From assembly GCA_020048795.1 (NCBI GenBank), contig JAIFMA010000166.1, positions 1 through 11,948 on the forward strand: a DNA stretch of 11,948 nt, in the 5' to 3' direction. Positions within the stretch are counted from its first letter, which is position 1, and each line of letters begins with the position of its first letter. A program made the position numbers and the translations under genes. A model generated the notes under the pieces. It saw only the letters and a list, made by a program, of their open reading frames with translations. It made no database searches and was not told where the DNA came from. Source of the stretch: Rhodoferax sp. (GTDB lineage: Bacteria > Pseudomonadota > Gammaproteobacteria > Burkholderiales > Burkholderiaceae_C). This document shows positions 1 to 6,378 of the stretch, in pieces.

Positions 1-73
1 AAGATTTTTTTGAAGGGGCGCTGTTGCAGACGGCGTACCCGGCAGCCTATTTTTTTGTCAAAGGAGAAACTCT

Positions 74-931
74 GTGAAAACCATGAAATCCACCCTTGCT
101 TTCAAGTCTTTTAGGCCTCTAGCCCCTGTGCGATATGCGCCAGCAGCTATTGTTTCTATAGTGTTTTGCGGCGTATCCTTAAGCGCCACAGCCCAGTCGA
201 TTGTGGTGGCATCGACCACTTCAACCGAGCAATCGGGCCTGTTTGGCTACCTGCTGCCCGAGTTCAAAAAGGCCAGCGGCATGGATGTCAAAGTGGTGGC
301 GGTGGGCACCGGCCAGGCCATTGACATGGGCCGCCGTGGTGATGCCGATGTGCTGTTTGTGCATGACCCGGTGGCTGAAGAAAAAGTGGTGGCCGAGGGT
401 TTTGCCGTGAAGCGTTTTGAGGTGATGTACAACGACTTTGTGCTGATTGGCCCCAAGGCCGATCCACTCAAGGCCCGTGGCAATGACATTGTGGAAGCGC
501 TGAAAAAGGTGGCTGCTGCCAATGGCGGCTTTATCTCGCGCGGTGACAAGAGTGGCACCCACGCCGCCGAGTTGCGCTACTGGAAGCAGGCTGGCCTGGA
601 AGACAAGATGGGCAGCGGCTACAAAGCCTGCGGCTGCGGCATGGGCCCGGCGCTGAATATGGCGTCGAGCAGCAACGCCTATGTGCTGGCAGACCGTGGC
701 ACCTGGCTCAATTTCAAAAACCGGGGTGACCTGGCGGTGCTGGTGGAGGGCGACAAACGCCTGTTCAACCAATACGGCGTGATGCTGGTGAACCCGGCCA
801 AACACCCGCATGTGAAGGTGGCTGAGGGCCAGAAGTTTGTCGATTGGCTGATTTCCGGTGCCGGGCAGACGGTGATTGCAGGCTACAAGATTGGTGGCGA
901 GCAGCTGTTTTTCCCGAACGCAGCCAAGTGA
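74..931 (+). CDS. tupA: TupA-type tungstate (oxyanion) ABC transporter substrate-binding protein
   Basis: A 285-aa periplasmic binding protein expected to capture tungstate (possibly molybdate) for an ABC importer. A basic N-terminus and hydrophobic stretch (about residues 24-40, ending SATA/Q) form a long signal peptide. The mature part begins with IVVASTTST (43-51), the Ser/Thr-rich oxyanion loop typical of TupA. It continues with VGTGQAIDMGRRGDADVLF (77-95), MYNDFVLIGP (118-127) and SRGDKSGTH (155-163), whose Arg is a conserved TupA residue. The segment YKACGCGMGPALNMA (183-197) has two Cys residues. GTG at 74 is chosen because AAGGAG (61-66) sits 7 nt upstream; ATG at 83 is the alternative. 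The permease and ATPase partners (tupB, tupC) are not downstream and would have to lie upstream of the window or elsewhere. Tungstate over molybdate specificity is inferred from family resemblance only. Confidence 0.88.
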   Translation: MKTMKSTLAFKSFRPLAPVRYAPAAIVSIVFCGVSLSATAQSIVVASTTSTEQSGLFGYLLPEFKKASGMDVKVVAVGTGQAIDMGRRGDADVLFVHDPVAEEKVVAEGFAVKRFEVMYNDFVLIGPKADPLKARGNDIVEALKKVAAANGGFISRGDKSGTHAAELRYWKQAGLEDKMGSGYKACGCGMGPALNMASSSNAYVLADRGTWLNFKNRGDLAVLVEGDKRLFNQYGVMLVNPAKHPHVKVAEGQKFVDWLISGAGQTVIAGYKIGGEQLFFPNAAK

Positions 932-943
932 CTGCAGGCCCAT

Positions 944-1016
944 GGGGTCAGGTCTTGAAATATAGCATTGCTGTGGTCTTGTTGATTGCGGATGCTATAT
1001 TTCAAGACCTGACCCC
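944..1016. repeat. Perfect 25-bp inverted repeat (REP-like palindrome) between tupA and mobA
   Basis: Arms 944-968 and 992-1016 are exact reverse complements over 25 bp, separated by a 23-nt loop (969-991). Each arm's outer end reads GGGGTCAGGTCTTGAAAT and its inner end TATAGCAT. The hairpin lies 12 nt after the tupA stop and ends 14 nt before the mobA ribosome binding site, so it would fold in any tupA-mobA transcript. The GGGGTCAG head is shared with the repeats at 11702-11934, which suggests a REP/RAYT-type mobile palindrome. It could act as a terminator or mRNA-stabilising hairpin, although there is no U-tract after it. Confidence 0.9.
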
Positions 1017-1040
1017 AGACTTTTCACATCGGAGGATGAT

Positions 1041-1676
1041 TTGATTGCAGCAAATGACATGACCGCCCTGATTCTGGCGGGCGGGCGTGGTTCGCGTATG
1101 GGTGGCATCGACAAGGGTCTGCAAAACTTCAACGGCATGCCCTTGGCCTTGCACACCTTGACCCGCTTGCAAATGGGCAACTCGGTCAGCAGAATCATCA
1201 TCAATGCCAACCGCAACCTGGCGGCCTACGAATCGTTTGGTGTGGCGGTCTGGCCAGACGGGTTGGCGGATTACGCGGGCCCTCTGGCCGGCTTCTTGAC
1301 CGGACTGGAGCATTGCCAAACCCCTTACCTGTTGACCGTGCCGTGTGACACCCCCCTGTTTCCACTGGATCTGGCTAGCCGCCTTGCCAACGCCATGGCC
1401 ACCCAAGGCACCGACATCGCCATGGCTGGCGCGCCGCAAGCTGGCCAAGACGGCCGTTTGCAGGTGCGCAGCCAGCCGGTGTTTTGCCTGTTGCGGGCAA
1501 GCTTGCTTGAGAGCCTGGTGCAATTTACCCAACATGGTGGGCGCAAGATCGATGCCTGGACCGCACTTCATCACACCGCCATGGTGCCGTTCGATTTGCC
1601 TGGCGATGACCCCAAGGCATTTTTTAACGCCAATACGCTGTCAGAACTGCATCTGCTGGAAAGCAGCACCGCTTAA
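1041..1676 (+). CDS. mobA: Molybdenum cofactor guanylyltransferase MobA
   Basis: A 211-aa cytoplasmic enzyme that joins GMP from GTP to Mo-molybdopterin, making the MGD cofactor used by DMSO-reductase-family enzymes such as formate dehydrogenase. The N-terminal nucleotide-binding motif LILAGGRGSRMGGIDKG (10-26) is diagnostic of the family, with Lys25 as the conserved lysine. WPDGLADYAGPLAG (71-84) and the metal-binding PCDTP motif (101-105, Asp103) follow in the right order, and the length is normal. The start is TTG at 1041, placed 5 nt after GGAGG (1031-1035). ATG at 1059 would remove six residues but is 23 nt from that site. It lies downstream of tupA, separated by the inverted repeat, and converges with fdhD with only 21 nt between stop codons. 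Both neighbours belong to Mo/W metabolism. Confidence 0.93.
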   Translation: MIAANDMTALILAGGRGSRMGGIDKGLQNFNGMPLALHTLTRLQMGNSVSRIIINANRNLAAYESFGVAVWPDGLADYAGPLAGFLTGLEHCQTPYLLTVPCDTPLFPLDLASRLANAMATQGTDIAMAGAPQAGQDGRLQVRSQPVFCLLRASLLESLVQFTQHGGRKIDAWTALHHTAMVPFDLPGDDPKAFFNANTLSELHLLESSTA

Positions 1677-1697
1677 GCAGCTTGGAAAAGCGTCCGC

Positions 1698-2606
1698 CTA
1701 GGCAGGGGCAAGAGCCGGTCGGGTGCCCACCAACTCGGGCTGTAGCAACAAGCGATGGGCACCGCTAAAGCATTTAAAGCGTCGATTCGTCGCGCGGCCA
1801 ATGGCACACACATCAAGTTTTTTGGCAATGTCGAGCCCCATTTGTGTGATGCCGCTGCGCGACACCACAATCGGCACGCCCATTTGTGCCGACTTGATGA
1901 CCATCTCGCTGGTCAGGCGGCCGGTGGTGTAACAGACCTTGTCGCTACCACAGCCGCCACGCTGGTCTTGCATCCACATCCAGCCAGCAAGGGTGTCAAG
2001 GGCATTGTGCCGTCCGACATCCTCGATAAACAATTGCAATTCATCGCCACAAAACAGACCACAGCCGTGCACAGAACCTGACAGCTTGTAGGTGCTGTCT
2101 CTCAAACGGATGGTGTTGACAATGCGGTACAACTGCGCCTGGGTCAGCGTGGCGGGTGGCAACACCCAGTTGTCCACTTCAGCCATCAGGTCGCCAAACA
2201 CACTGCCCTGACCGCAACCGGTGGTCACCACGCGTTTGGCCGTGCGCGCTTCAATGTCCGGGATGCCCAGGCGGGTTTTGACGGCTGCCGCACCGACCTC
2301 CCAATCGACCGAGATGCCTTCCACTTCGTCCACACTGGCCACCAGCCGCTGATTGCGCAGAAAACCCAGCACCAGCAGTTCCGGGTGAGCGCCCAAGGTC
2401 ATCAAGGTCACCAGTTCGCGTTTGTCCACATACACCGTCAGGGCGCGTTCGGCAGGAATGAACACGGTCACTGTCTGGCCAAACTCGTTGACGGCACTGA
2501 CCTCACGCACCAGGGGTGCGTGTGCTTGGGTTAGACGGGGCAACAAACGTTCAGGCTTCTTGGGTTGTACTGCAACTAAGAGGTTCAGCGAGAATAAGCT
2601 GGACAA
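1698..2606 (-). CDS. fdhD: Formate dehydrogenase accessory sulfurtransferase FdhD
   Basis: A protein of up to 302 aa that transfers sulfur from a cysteine desulfurase to the bis-MGD cofactor of formate dehydrogenase, a step needed for activity. Diagnostic segments are RALTVYVDKRELVTLMTLG (54-72), VVTTGCGQGSVFGDL (126-140), FIEDVGRHNALDT (193-205) and YTTGRLTSEMVIKSAQMGVP (226-245). The family's CGxC sulfur-carrier motif reads Cys131-Gly-Gln-Gly, so only the first cysteine is present. Other cysteines, HGCGLFC (180-186), are nearby. The start is uncertain: an in-frame TGA lies at 2613-2615, the first usable codon is TTG at 2606, and neither it nor later TTG/GTG codons has a clear ribosome binding site. 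The real protein may start about 10-30 residues further in. It is convergent with mobA and transcribed away from elbB. Confidence 0.92.
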   Translation of the reverse strand: MSSLFSLNLLVAVQPKKPERLLPRLTQAHAPLVREVSAVNEFGQTVTVFIPAERALTVYVDKRELVTLMTLGAHPELLVLGFLRNQRLVASVDEVEGISVDWEVGAAAVKTRLGIPDIEARTAKRVVTTGCGQGSVFGDLMAEVDNWVLPPATLTQAQLYRIVNTIRLRDSTYKLSGSVHGCGLFCGDELQLFIEDVGRHNALDTLAGWMWMQDQRGGCGSDKVCYTTGRLTSEMVIKSAQMGVPIVVSRSGITQMGLDIAKKLDVCAIGRATNRRFKCFSGAHRLLLQPELVGTRPALAPA

Positions 2607-2729
2607 AGGAGGTCATGCTGGCAAGCGCAAGGCTGGGCGCAAGCCGTGCTGGCGGGTGATTTCATCGTGGTCGAGGCAAGTTGTGGCCAGAAATGGTAGC
2701 TGATCGCGCCCAAATCAGCGCCAGCCCAG

Positions 2730-2756
2730 GATAATCCACCCAAACTACCGGAGAAG
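2730..2756 (+). promoter_or_regulatory. Possible -10 element and ribosome binding site of elbB
   Basis: GATAAT at 2730-2735 resembles a sigma-70 -10 box, and GGAGAAG at 2750-2756 is a good Shine-Dalgarno sequence for ATG 2760. No convincing -35 box is visible at the right spacing. The ribosome binding site is solid; the promoter part is tentative. Confidence 0.35.
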
Positions 2757-2759
2757 TTC

Positions 2760-3449
2760 ATGGCGAATGCCCCAAAATCCCCCTGTGTTGCCGTTTTGCT
2801 GTCGGGCTGCGGCTATCTTGATGGTGCCGAAATTCGCGAGGCCGTGTTGACCCTGCTGGCATTGGACCAGCAGGGCGCGGCTTACCAGTGCATCGCACCC
2901 AATGCGCCGCAGTTTCATGTGGTCAACCACATCACTGGCGAGCCAGTCCCGGGTGCCGAGCGCAATATGCTTGAAGAATCCAGCCGCATCTCACGCATGG
3001 GTAAATGCCTGGATCTGGCGCAGGCACGGGTGCAGGACTTTGACGCGCTGGTGATGCCAGGTGGTTACGGCGTGGCCAAAAACCACTGTAGTTTTGCCTT
3101 CAAGGGGACAGCGGCTGAAGTCCGCCCGGATGTGGCGGCGTTTGTGGGTGGTTTTTTTGCCGCCAACAAGCCAGTGGGGGCCATCTGCATCGCTCCGGCG
3201 TTGGTCGCGCTGGCCTTGCACGGCAAACAAGACAGCGCGACGATGACGCTGGGCAATGACGCGGGGGTGGCAACAGCCATGACACACTTGGGTCAGCAGC
3301 ACATGAATACCCCCAGCGCGCGTGAGATCGTCATCGACGAAGCACACAAACTGGTCACCACTGCGGCCTATATGTTTGACGACGCGCCGCTTGCCGACGT
3401 GTTCGCGGGGATCGAGCGCTGTGTGGCCGAGGTGCTCAAGCGTGTTTGA
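2760..3449 (+). CDS. elbB: ElbB-type DJ-1/PfpI superfamily protein (glyoxalase-like)
   Basis: A 229-aa protein of the class-I glutamine amidotransferase-like (DJ-1/PfpI) fold, closely resembling E. coli ElbB. That protein was first linked to isoprenoid biosynthesis and is annotated as a glyoxalase. The match runs from the N-terminus: VLLSGCGYLDGAEIREAVLT (12-31, with Glu24 as the family's conserved acid), VNHITGEP (55-62), ALVMPGGYGVAKN (96-108), then the nucleophile elbow PVGAICIAPAL (138-148) with Cys143. The C-terminal part includes REIVIDEAHKLVTTAAYM. Length is normal (E. coli about 217 aa). ATG 2760 follows GGAGAAG with good spacing. It stands alone, divergent from fdhD and followed by a repeat-bearing gap. 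The physiological substrate is not evident; methylglyoxal or glyoxal detoxification is a family-level guess. Confidence 0.92.
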   Translation: MANAPKSPCVAVLLSGCGYLDGAEIREAVLTLLALDQQGAAYQCIAPNAPQFHVVNHITGEPVPGAERNMLEESSRISRMGKCLDLAQARVQDFDALVMPGGYGVAKNHCSFAFKGTAAEVRPDVAAFVGGFFAANKPVGAICIAPALVALALHGKQDSATMTLGNDAGVATAMTHLGQQHMNTPSAREIVIDEAHKLVTTAAYMFDDAPLADVFAGIERCVAEVLKRV

Positions 3450-3744
3450 CCGAACATCTGGGGCCCCTAAAAACACCGGCTAACAAAAAACTTGTCATGG
3501 CTGATGGTTGTTGTTGCTGAGTAATATGGGGGTTAAAAAATGGCTCTGGCGCATATGCTTATTGCGCTGATAGCTATCAAAATAATTGTATTTATTTGCC
3601 ATGTCAAGGCACCAGCGCCACCCCTTTGATTTGTCCATAGCGCGCCAGGCAGGGGCAGTTGCAGGGTCAAAGCGCTTGAAACGTCCCGTCTTTGGCCGCA
3701 CAATCTGACCATCTTCCATTGACCACACCACCACGAGGCGCGCC
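3450..3744. other. Intergenic stretch between elbB and the rod-like gene
   Basis: About 295 nt with lower GC than its surroundings at 3470-3600. It contains one AGCTATCA-type family repeat (3541-3586) and a GGGGCCCC palindrome (3459-3466) shortly after elbB. A minus-strand frame is open across it, but its 3' half is the repeat and it has no recognisable domain, so I do not call a gene. No clear promoter or U-tract terminator is visible. Confidence 0.5.
3541..3586 (+). repeat. Dispersed AGCTATCA-type intergenic repeat, copy 1
   Basis: The stretch contains GGCGCATATGC, TTGCGCTGATAGCTATCA and a following A/T-rich tail. It aligns with 11842-11887 in the same orientation at 25 of the first 37 positions, including GGCT, GCGC, TATGC, GCG and AGCTAT blocks. 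Similar sequences are common between genes in Comamonadaceae genomes (recalled, not searched). Function is unknown. Confidence 0.55.
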
Positions 3745-4044
3745 ATGGCATCCATCACCTCCATTGCTTTGTCGGGCATGACGGCAGCACAAACCCGTTT
3801 GGGCAGCGCGGCGCACAACATTGCCAATGTCAACACCGAAGGCTTTGTGCGCCAGCAAACGCAGCAGACTGCCGAGCCCGGCGGTGGCACCCTGGCGCAG
3901 ACGCGCGGTGCCAGCGCCCCGGGCGCAGCACTGGAGTCTGACATGGTGGAGCAGTTGCAGGCCAAAAATGTCTTTCTGGCCAATCTGGCAGTTTTCAAGA
4001 CGCAAGATCAGATGGCAGGCACCCTGCTCAGCCAGAAGGTCTGA
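3745..4044 (+). CDS. Orphan short flagellar basal-body rod-like protein
   Basis: A 99-aa protein with the two ends of the flagellar rod/hook family joined by a very short middle. The N-terminal half, SITSIALSGMTAAQTRLG (3-20) followed by AAHNIANVNTEGFVRQ (22-37), is the Flg_bb_rod motif with the signature NIANVNTEGF. The C-terminal part, MVEQLQAKNVFLANLAVFKTQDQMAGTLL (67-95), resembles the helical C-terminal motif of FlgC/FlgG/FlgE (two-helix rod interface). FlgB and FlgC are usually about 130-140 aa, so the central domain is largely absent (residues 38-66 are Gly/Ala/Thr-rich). ATG 3745 follows GAGG (3735-3738). No other flagellar gene is near. It may be an accessory rod component or a relic that has stayed in frame; its role is not known. 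Confidence 0.75.
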   Translation: MASITSIALSGMTAAQTRLGSAAHNIANVNTEGFVRQQTQQTAEPGGGTLAQTRGASAPGAALESDMVEQLQAKNVFLANLAVFKTQDQMAGTLLSQKV

Positions 4045-4200
4045 TTCGATTGTTAAACCATCCGTGTCCTGGTTGCTTGGCCTTGTCCTCCCGATGCAGT
4101 TGAAGATGCGTTGGGACAAGCCAGTGCACCGCCGGCGGGCTCGCGCCTAGCCACCAATGACTTGGAAATGGAATAGTTCGCATGGATGGATCAATCACCC

Positions 4201-4219
4201 CGGGGCGTGACATGCCCCG
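4201..4219. repeat. Short GC-rich hairpin
   Basis: CGGGGC (4201-4206) and GCCCCG (4214-4219) form a 6-bp stem around a 7-nt loop. It lies upstream of the AraC-type regulator and runs directly into the CCGTCATTGC repeat. There is no T-run after it, so a terminator role is doubtful. Confidence 0.45.
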
Positions 4220-4262
4220 TCATTGCCAGGAGCGTGGCGATGCGGCAATCCAGGCAATGTGC
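4217..4262 (+). repeat. Dispersed CCGTCATTGC-type repeat, copy 1
   Basis: CCGTCATTGC (4217-4226) followed by AGGAGCGTGGCGATGCGGCA and ATCCAGGCAATG resembles the widespread repeat family that often appears in spurious translations as RHCERSEAI-like peptides. The first ten bases are identical, in inverse orientation, to 10415-10424. The repeat covers upstream in-frame TTG start candidates of the regulator gene, which argues for a start further downstream. Confidence 0.55.
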
Positions 4263-4327
4263 CGTCACGGATGGCAACCCTTTCAGCCACCCGCCCTCGG
4301 GGTGCCCCCACACCTGCAAGCCGTCTG

Positions 4328-5371
4328 ATGTCGAGCCCCGGCAGCCTTGCGCGCCAACTCGCCGCGCACCAGGTCTCGGCCACCCTGCACACGGTGGCCA
4401 TTGTGGTGCAGCAGTTGCGCCAGCTTGGCATCCCTGCCAGCGCCGTGCTGCGTGGCAGCCGCATTACCGAGGCCAGCCTGCGCCAGCCCGCCGAGCTGAT
4501 CACCCAGGCGCAAGAACTCACGGTGTTTGCCAACGCGCTGGAGCGCAGCGGTAACCCGGCGCTGGGGCTGGAAGTCGGCGCGGCCATGCATTTGCCCAGT
4601 TATGGCTTGCTGGGCTACGCCATGATGGTCAATCCAACGCTGGTGCGGGCCTTGCGCTGTGCGCTGAAGTTTCCGCGTTTGCTGGGCAGCTACTTTCAGC
4701 TTGAGCTGCGCGTGTTGGGCGGGCAGGCCTGGTTGCAAGTCAGTGGTTACCACTATCGCAGCGACCTGGAGGTGTTCAACACCGATTTGTGCGTGGCCTC
4801 GATGTGGGCGCTGATATGCGACGTGCTGGGCCAACGTCGTGCGCCAACGGCGGTCTGTTTTGCCTACGCGCAGCCAGCGCACGGCCCGGCGTATCAACGT
4901 GTGCTGGGCTGCCATCCTGAATTTGGCGCGGCGCGCACCGGCATTGGCTTTCCTGGCGAATGGCTGGACCAGACCTTGCAATTTGCCGAGCCGGTGAGCT
5001 GCCATATGGCCACGCAGCAGTGCGAGCAACTCGAGCGTGAGTGGTCGCGCGCCGGCGGCGACAGCCTGATGGCGCGCGTGCTGCGGCTGCTGTATGCCGA
5101 TCCGCGCCGTTTTGCCAATCTGGATGCCGTGGCCACCGAGCTCTGCCTGTCCGGGCGCACGCTGCGCCGCCATCTGCAGGGCAACCAGACCCGCTTTCAG
5201 ACCCTGCTCGACCAGGCCATGCGCGACCGCGCGCTGGACTATCTGCAAAAGACCCAACTCACCATTGCCGAGATTGCCGACCGCCTGGGTTATGCCGAAC
5301 CGGCCAGTTTTCGCCAGGCGTTTCGGCGCTGGACTGGGCAATCGCCGTCGCAGATGCGCCGCTCAGGGTAA
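4328..5371 (+). CDS. AraC-family transcriptional regulator (Arabinose_bd-type N-terminal domain)
   Basis: A cytoplasmic DNA-binding regulator, 347 aa from ATG 4328. Residues about 20-210 form the ligand-sensing domain seen in OruR/ArgR-like AraC proteins (ATLHTVAIVVQQLRQLGIPA at 18-37, SYGLLGYAMMVNPTLVRAL at 91-109). Residues about 245-345 are the double helix-turn-helix: LDAVATELCLSGRTLRRHLQ (265-284) and LTIAEIADRLGYAEPASFRQ (311-330), closing with AFRRWTGQSPSQMR. The frame is open back to TTG 4223, but that part is repeat sequence. Starts at 4271 or 4328 are both possible and both lack a strong ribosome binding site; 4328 fits the family length. The gene precedes aguB by 121 nt in the same direction, and the gap holds paired 21-bp-spaced direct repeats, so it probably activates the polyamine operon. 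The effector is not known; a polyamine derivative is inferred from context. Confidence 0.9.
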   Translation: MSSPGSLARQLAAHQVSATLHTVAIVVQQLRQLGIPASAVLRGSRITEASLRQPAELITQAQELTVFANALERSGNPALGLEVGAAMHLPSYGLLGYAMMVNPTLVRALRCALKFPRLLGSYFQLELRVLGGQAWLQVSGYHYRSDLEVFNTDLCVASMWALICDVLGQRRAPTAVCFAYAQPAHGPAYQRVLGCHPEFGAARTGIGFPGEWLDQTLQFAEPVSCHMATQQCEQLEREWSRAGGDSLMARVLRLLYADPRRFANLDAVATELCLSGRTLRRHLQGNQTRFQTLLDQAMRDRALDYLQKTQLTIAEIADRLGYAEPASFRQAFRRWTGQSPSQMRRSG

Positions 5372-5387
5372 ACCCGTGCAGACTGCA

Positions 5388-5425
5388 TTTGGCCTGATTT
5401 ATCCCCTGTTTGGCCGGATTGACCC
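5388..5425 (+). promoter_or_regulatory. Candidate AraC-family operator: two direct half-sites with 21-bp period
   Basis: TTTGGCCTGATTTA (5388-5401) recurs as TTTGGCCGGATTGA (5409-5422), 12 of 14 identical, with two further matching Cs just downstream of each. The period is exactly 21 bp, two helical turns, on the same DNA face. The promoter-proximal half-site ends a few bases before the putative -35 box, as in class II AraC-type activation. The likely ligand is the product of the gene immediately upstream. Confidence 0.6.
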
Positions 5426-5427
5426 TT

Positions 5428-5455
5428 TTGTGTGCAGTTCGCAGCACCCTACAAT
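5428..5455 (+). promoter_or_regulatory. Putative sigma-70 promoter of the aguB-pot operon
   Basis: TTGTGT (5428-5433), a 16-bp spacer, then TACAAT (5450-5455). Transcription would begin near 5462, giving a leader of about 30 nt before ATG 5493. The weak -35 next to paired upstream repeats suits activator dependence. Confidence 0.5.
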
Positions 5456-5492
5456 TTTTTTGTCATCCACCCAACTGCAATAGACCCCACCC

Positions 5493-6374
5493 ATGCGAAC
5501 CGTGACAGTCGGCATCGTGCAACTCAAAACATGTGGCTGGGACCGTGCGGCCAACATCGCTCATGCCATGGAGCAGGTGCGAGCGGCGGCGCGCCAGGGG
5601 GCGCAGGTGGTGCTGCTGCCTGAGCTGTTTGAGCTGCCTTACTTTTGCACCGAGCAAGATGCGGCGCACTTTGCCCACGCCCAGGCCTTGCCGGGCAACC
5701 CGATGCTGACGCTGATGGGTGCGCTGGCAGCCGAGCTGCAAGTGGTGCTGCCCCTGAGTTTTTTTGAGCGTGCCGGCCAGGTTTACTACAACACCGTCGC
5801 CATGATCGATGCCGATGGTGCCGTGCTGGGCTGTTACCGCAAGACCCATATTCCGGATGGCCCGGGCTACAACGAGAAGTTTTATTTCACCCCAGGCGAC
5901 ACCGGTTTCAAGGTGTGGCCAACGCGTTATGGCCAGATCGGCGTGGGCATTTGCTGGGACCAGTGGTTTCCGGAGTGCGCGCGCGCCATGGCCTTGCTAG
6001 GTGCCGAGTTGCTGCTGTACCCCACGGCCATCGGCTCCGAACCGCAGGATGCTGGCATGGACTCGGCCAACCATTGGTGCCGGGTGATGCAGGGGCACGC
6101 CGCTGCCAACCTGATGCCGGTGGCGGCGGCCAACCGCACCGGCTGTGAACAGGGGCGCGATTTTGCGCAAACCTATTACGGCTCGTCTTTCATTGCTGGG
6201 CCAACCGGTGAACTGCTGGTGCAGGCCGACCGCGTGCAAGAGACGGTGCTGACGGCTCAGTTTGATCTGGATGGCATCCATCGGCGGCGTAGTTTCTGGG
6301 GTTTGTTCCGTGACCGGCGGCCGCCGATGTACGGCGCGCTGGCCAGTTCGGACGGCCAGCTTCGTGCCGCCTGA
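5493..6374 (+). CDS. aguB: N-carbamoylputrescine amidase AguB
   Basis: A 293-aa cytoplasmic carbon-nitrogen hydrolase (nitrilase superfamily) that converts N-carbamoylputrescine to putrescine, CO2 and ammonia, the last step of the agmatine route. The Glu-Lys-Cys triad is visible: Glu44 in LLPELFELPYF, Lys117 in GCYRKTHIPDGPGYNEKFYF, and Cys154 in GICWDQWFPECARAMAL. The segment PTAIGSEPQD (177-186) and the C-terminal RRSFWGLFRDRRPPMY (about 269-284) are typical of the AguB subgroup rather than general nitrilases. Length is normal. ATG 5493 matches the family start, but no Shine-Dalgarno sequence is evident in the short leader. It is the first gene of the probable operon; the ATPase gene follows after 4 nt. 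Agmatine deiminase (aguA), the usual source of the substrate, is absent from the window, so the substrate may be imported or made elsewhere. Confidence 0.94.
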   Translation: MRTVTVGIVQLKTCGWDRAANIAHAMEQVRAAARQGAQVVLLPELFELPYFCTEQDAAHFAHAQALPGNPMLTLMGALAAELQVVLPLSFFERAGQVYYNTVAMIDADGAVLGCYRKTHIPDGPGYNEKFYFTPGDTGFKVWPTRYGQIGVGICWDQWFPECARAMALLGAELLLYPTAIGSEPQDAGMDSANHWCRVMQGHAAANLMPVAAANRTGCEQGRDFAQTYYGSSFIAGPTGELLVQADRVQETVLTAQFDLDGIHRRRSFWGLFRDRRPPMYGALASSDGQLRAA

Positions 6375-6378
6375 ACGC

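Noticed and set aside
24..52. Possible promoter upstream of tupA (TTGCAG near 24)
   Set aside because: No acceptable -10 box at the expected spacing; only the ribosome binding site at 61-66 is convincing.
221..943. Minus-strand open frame (240 codons) opposite tupA
   Set aside because: His/Gln/Ala-rich shadow of a well-supported binding-protein gene.
2605..2659. Perfect AAAGGAGGT on the plus strand followed by a 14-codon frame from ATG 2615
   Set aside because: Only 2 nt separate GGAGG from the ATG, the peptide is low-complexity, and the site overlaps the fdhD 5' end on the other strand.
3495..3998. Minus-strand open frame (167 codons) across the gap before the rod-like gene and into it
   Set aside because: Its 5' part is antisense to the rod-like gene and its 3' end is repeat sequence; no ribosome binding site or domain was found. 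The middle part is the only portion that looks mildly protein-like.
4283..5341. Long minus-strand open frame (352 codons) opposite the AraC-type regulator
   Set aside because: Its translation is rich in His, Gln, Arg and Ala with no domain; it mirrors the codon bias of the real gene on the other strand.
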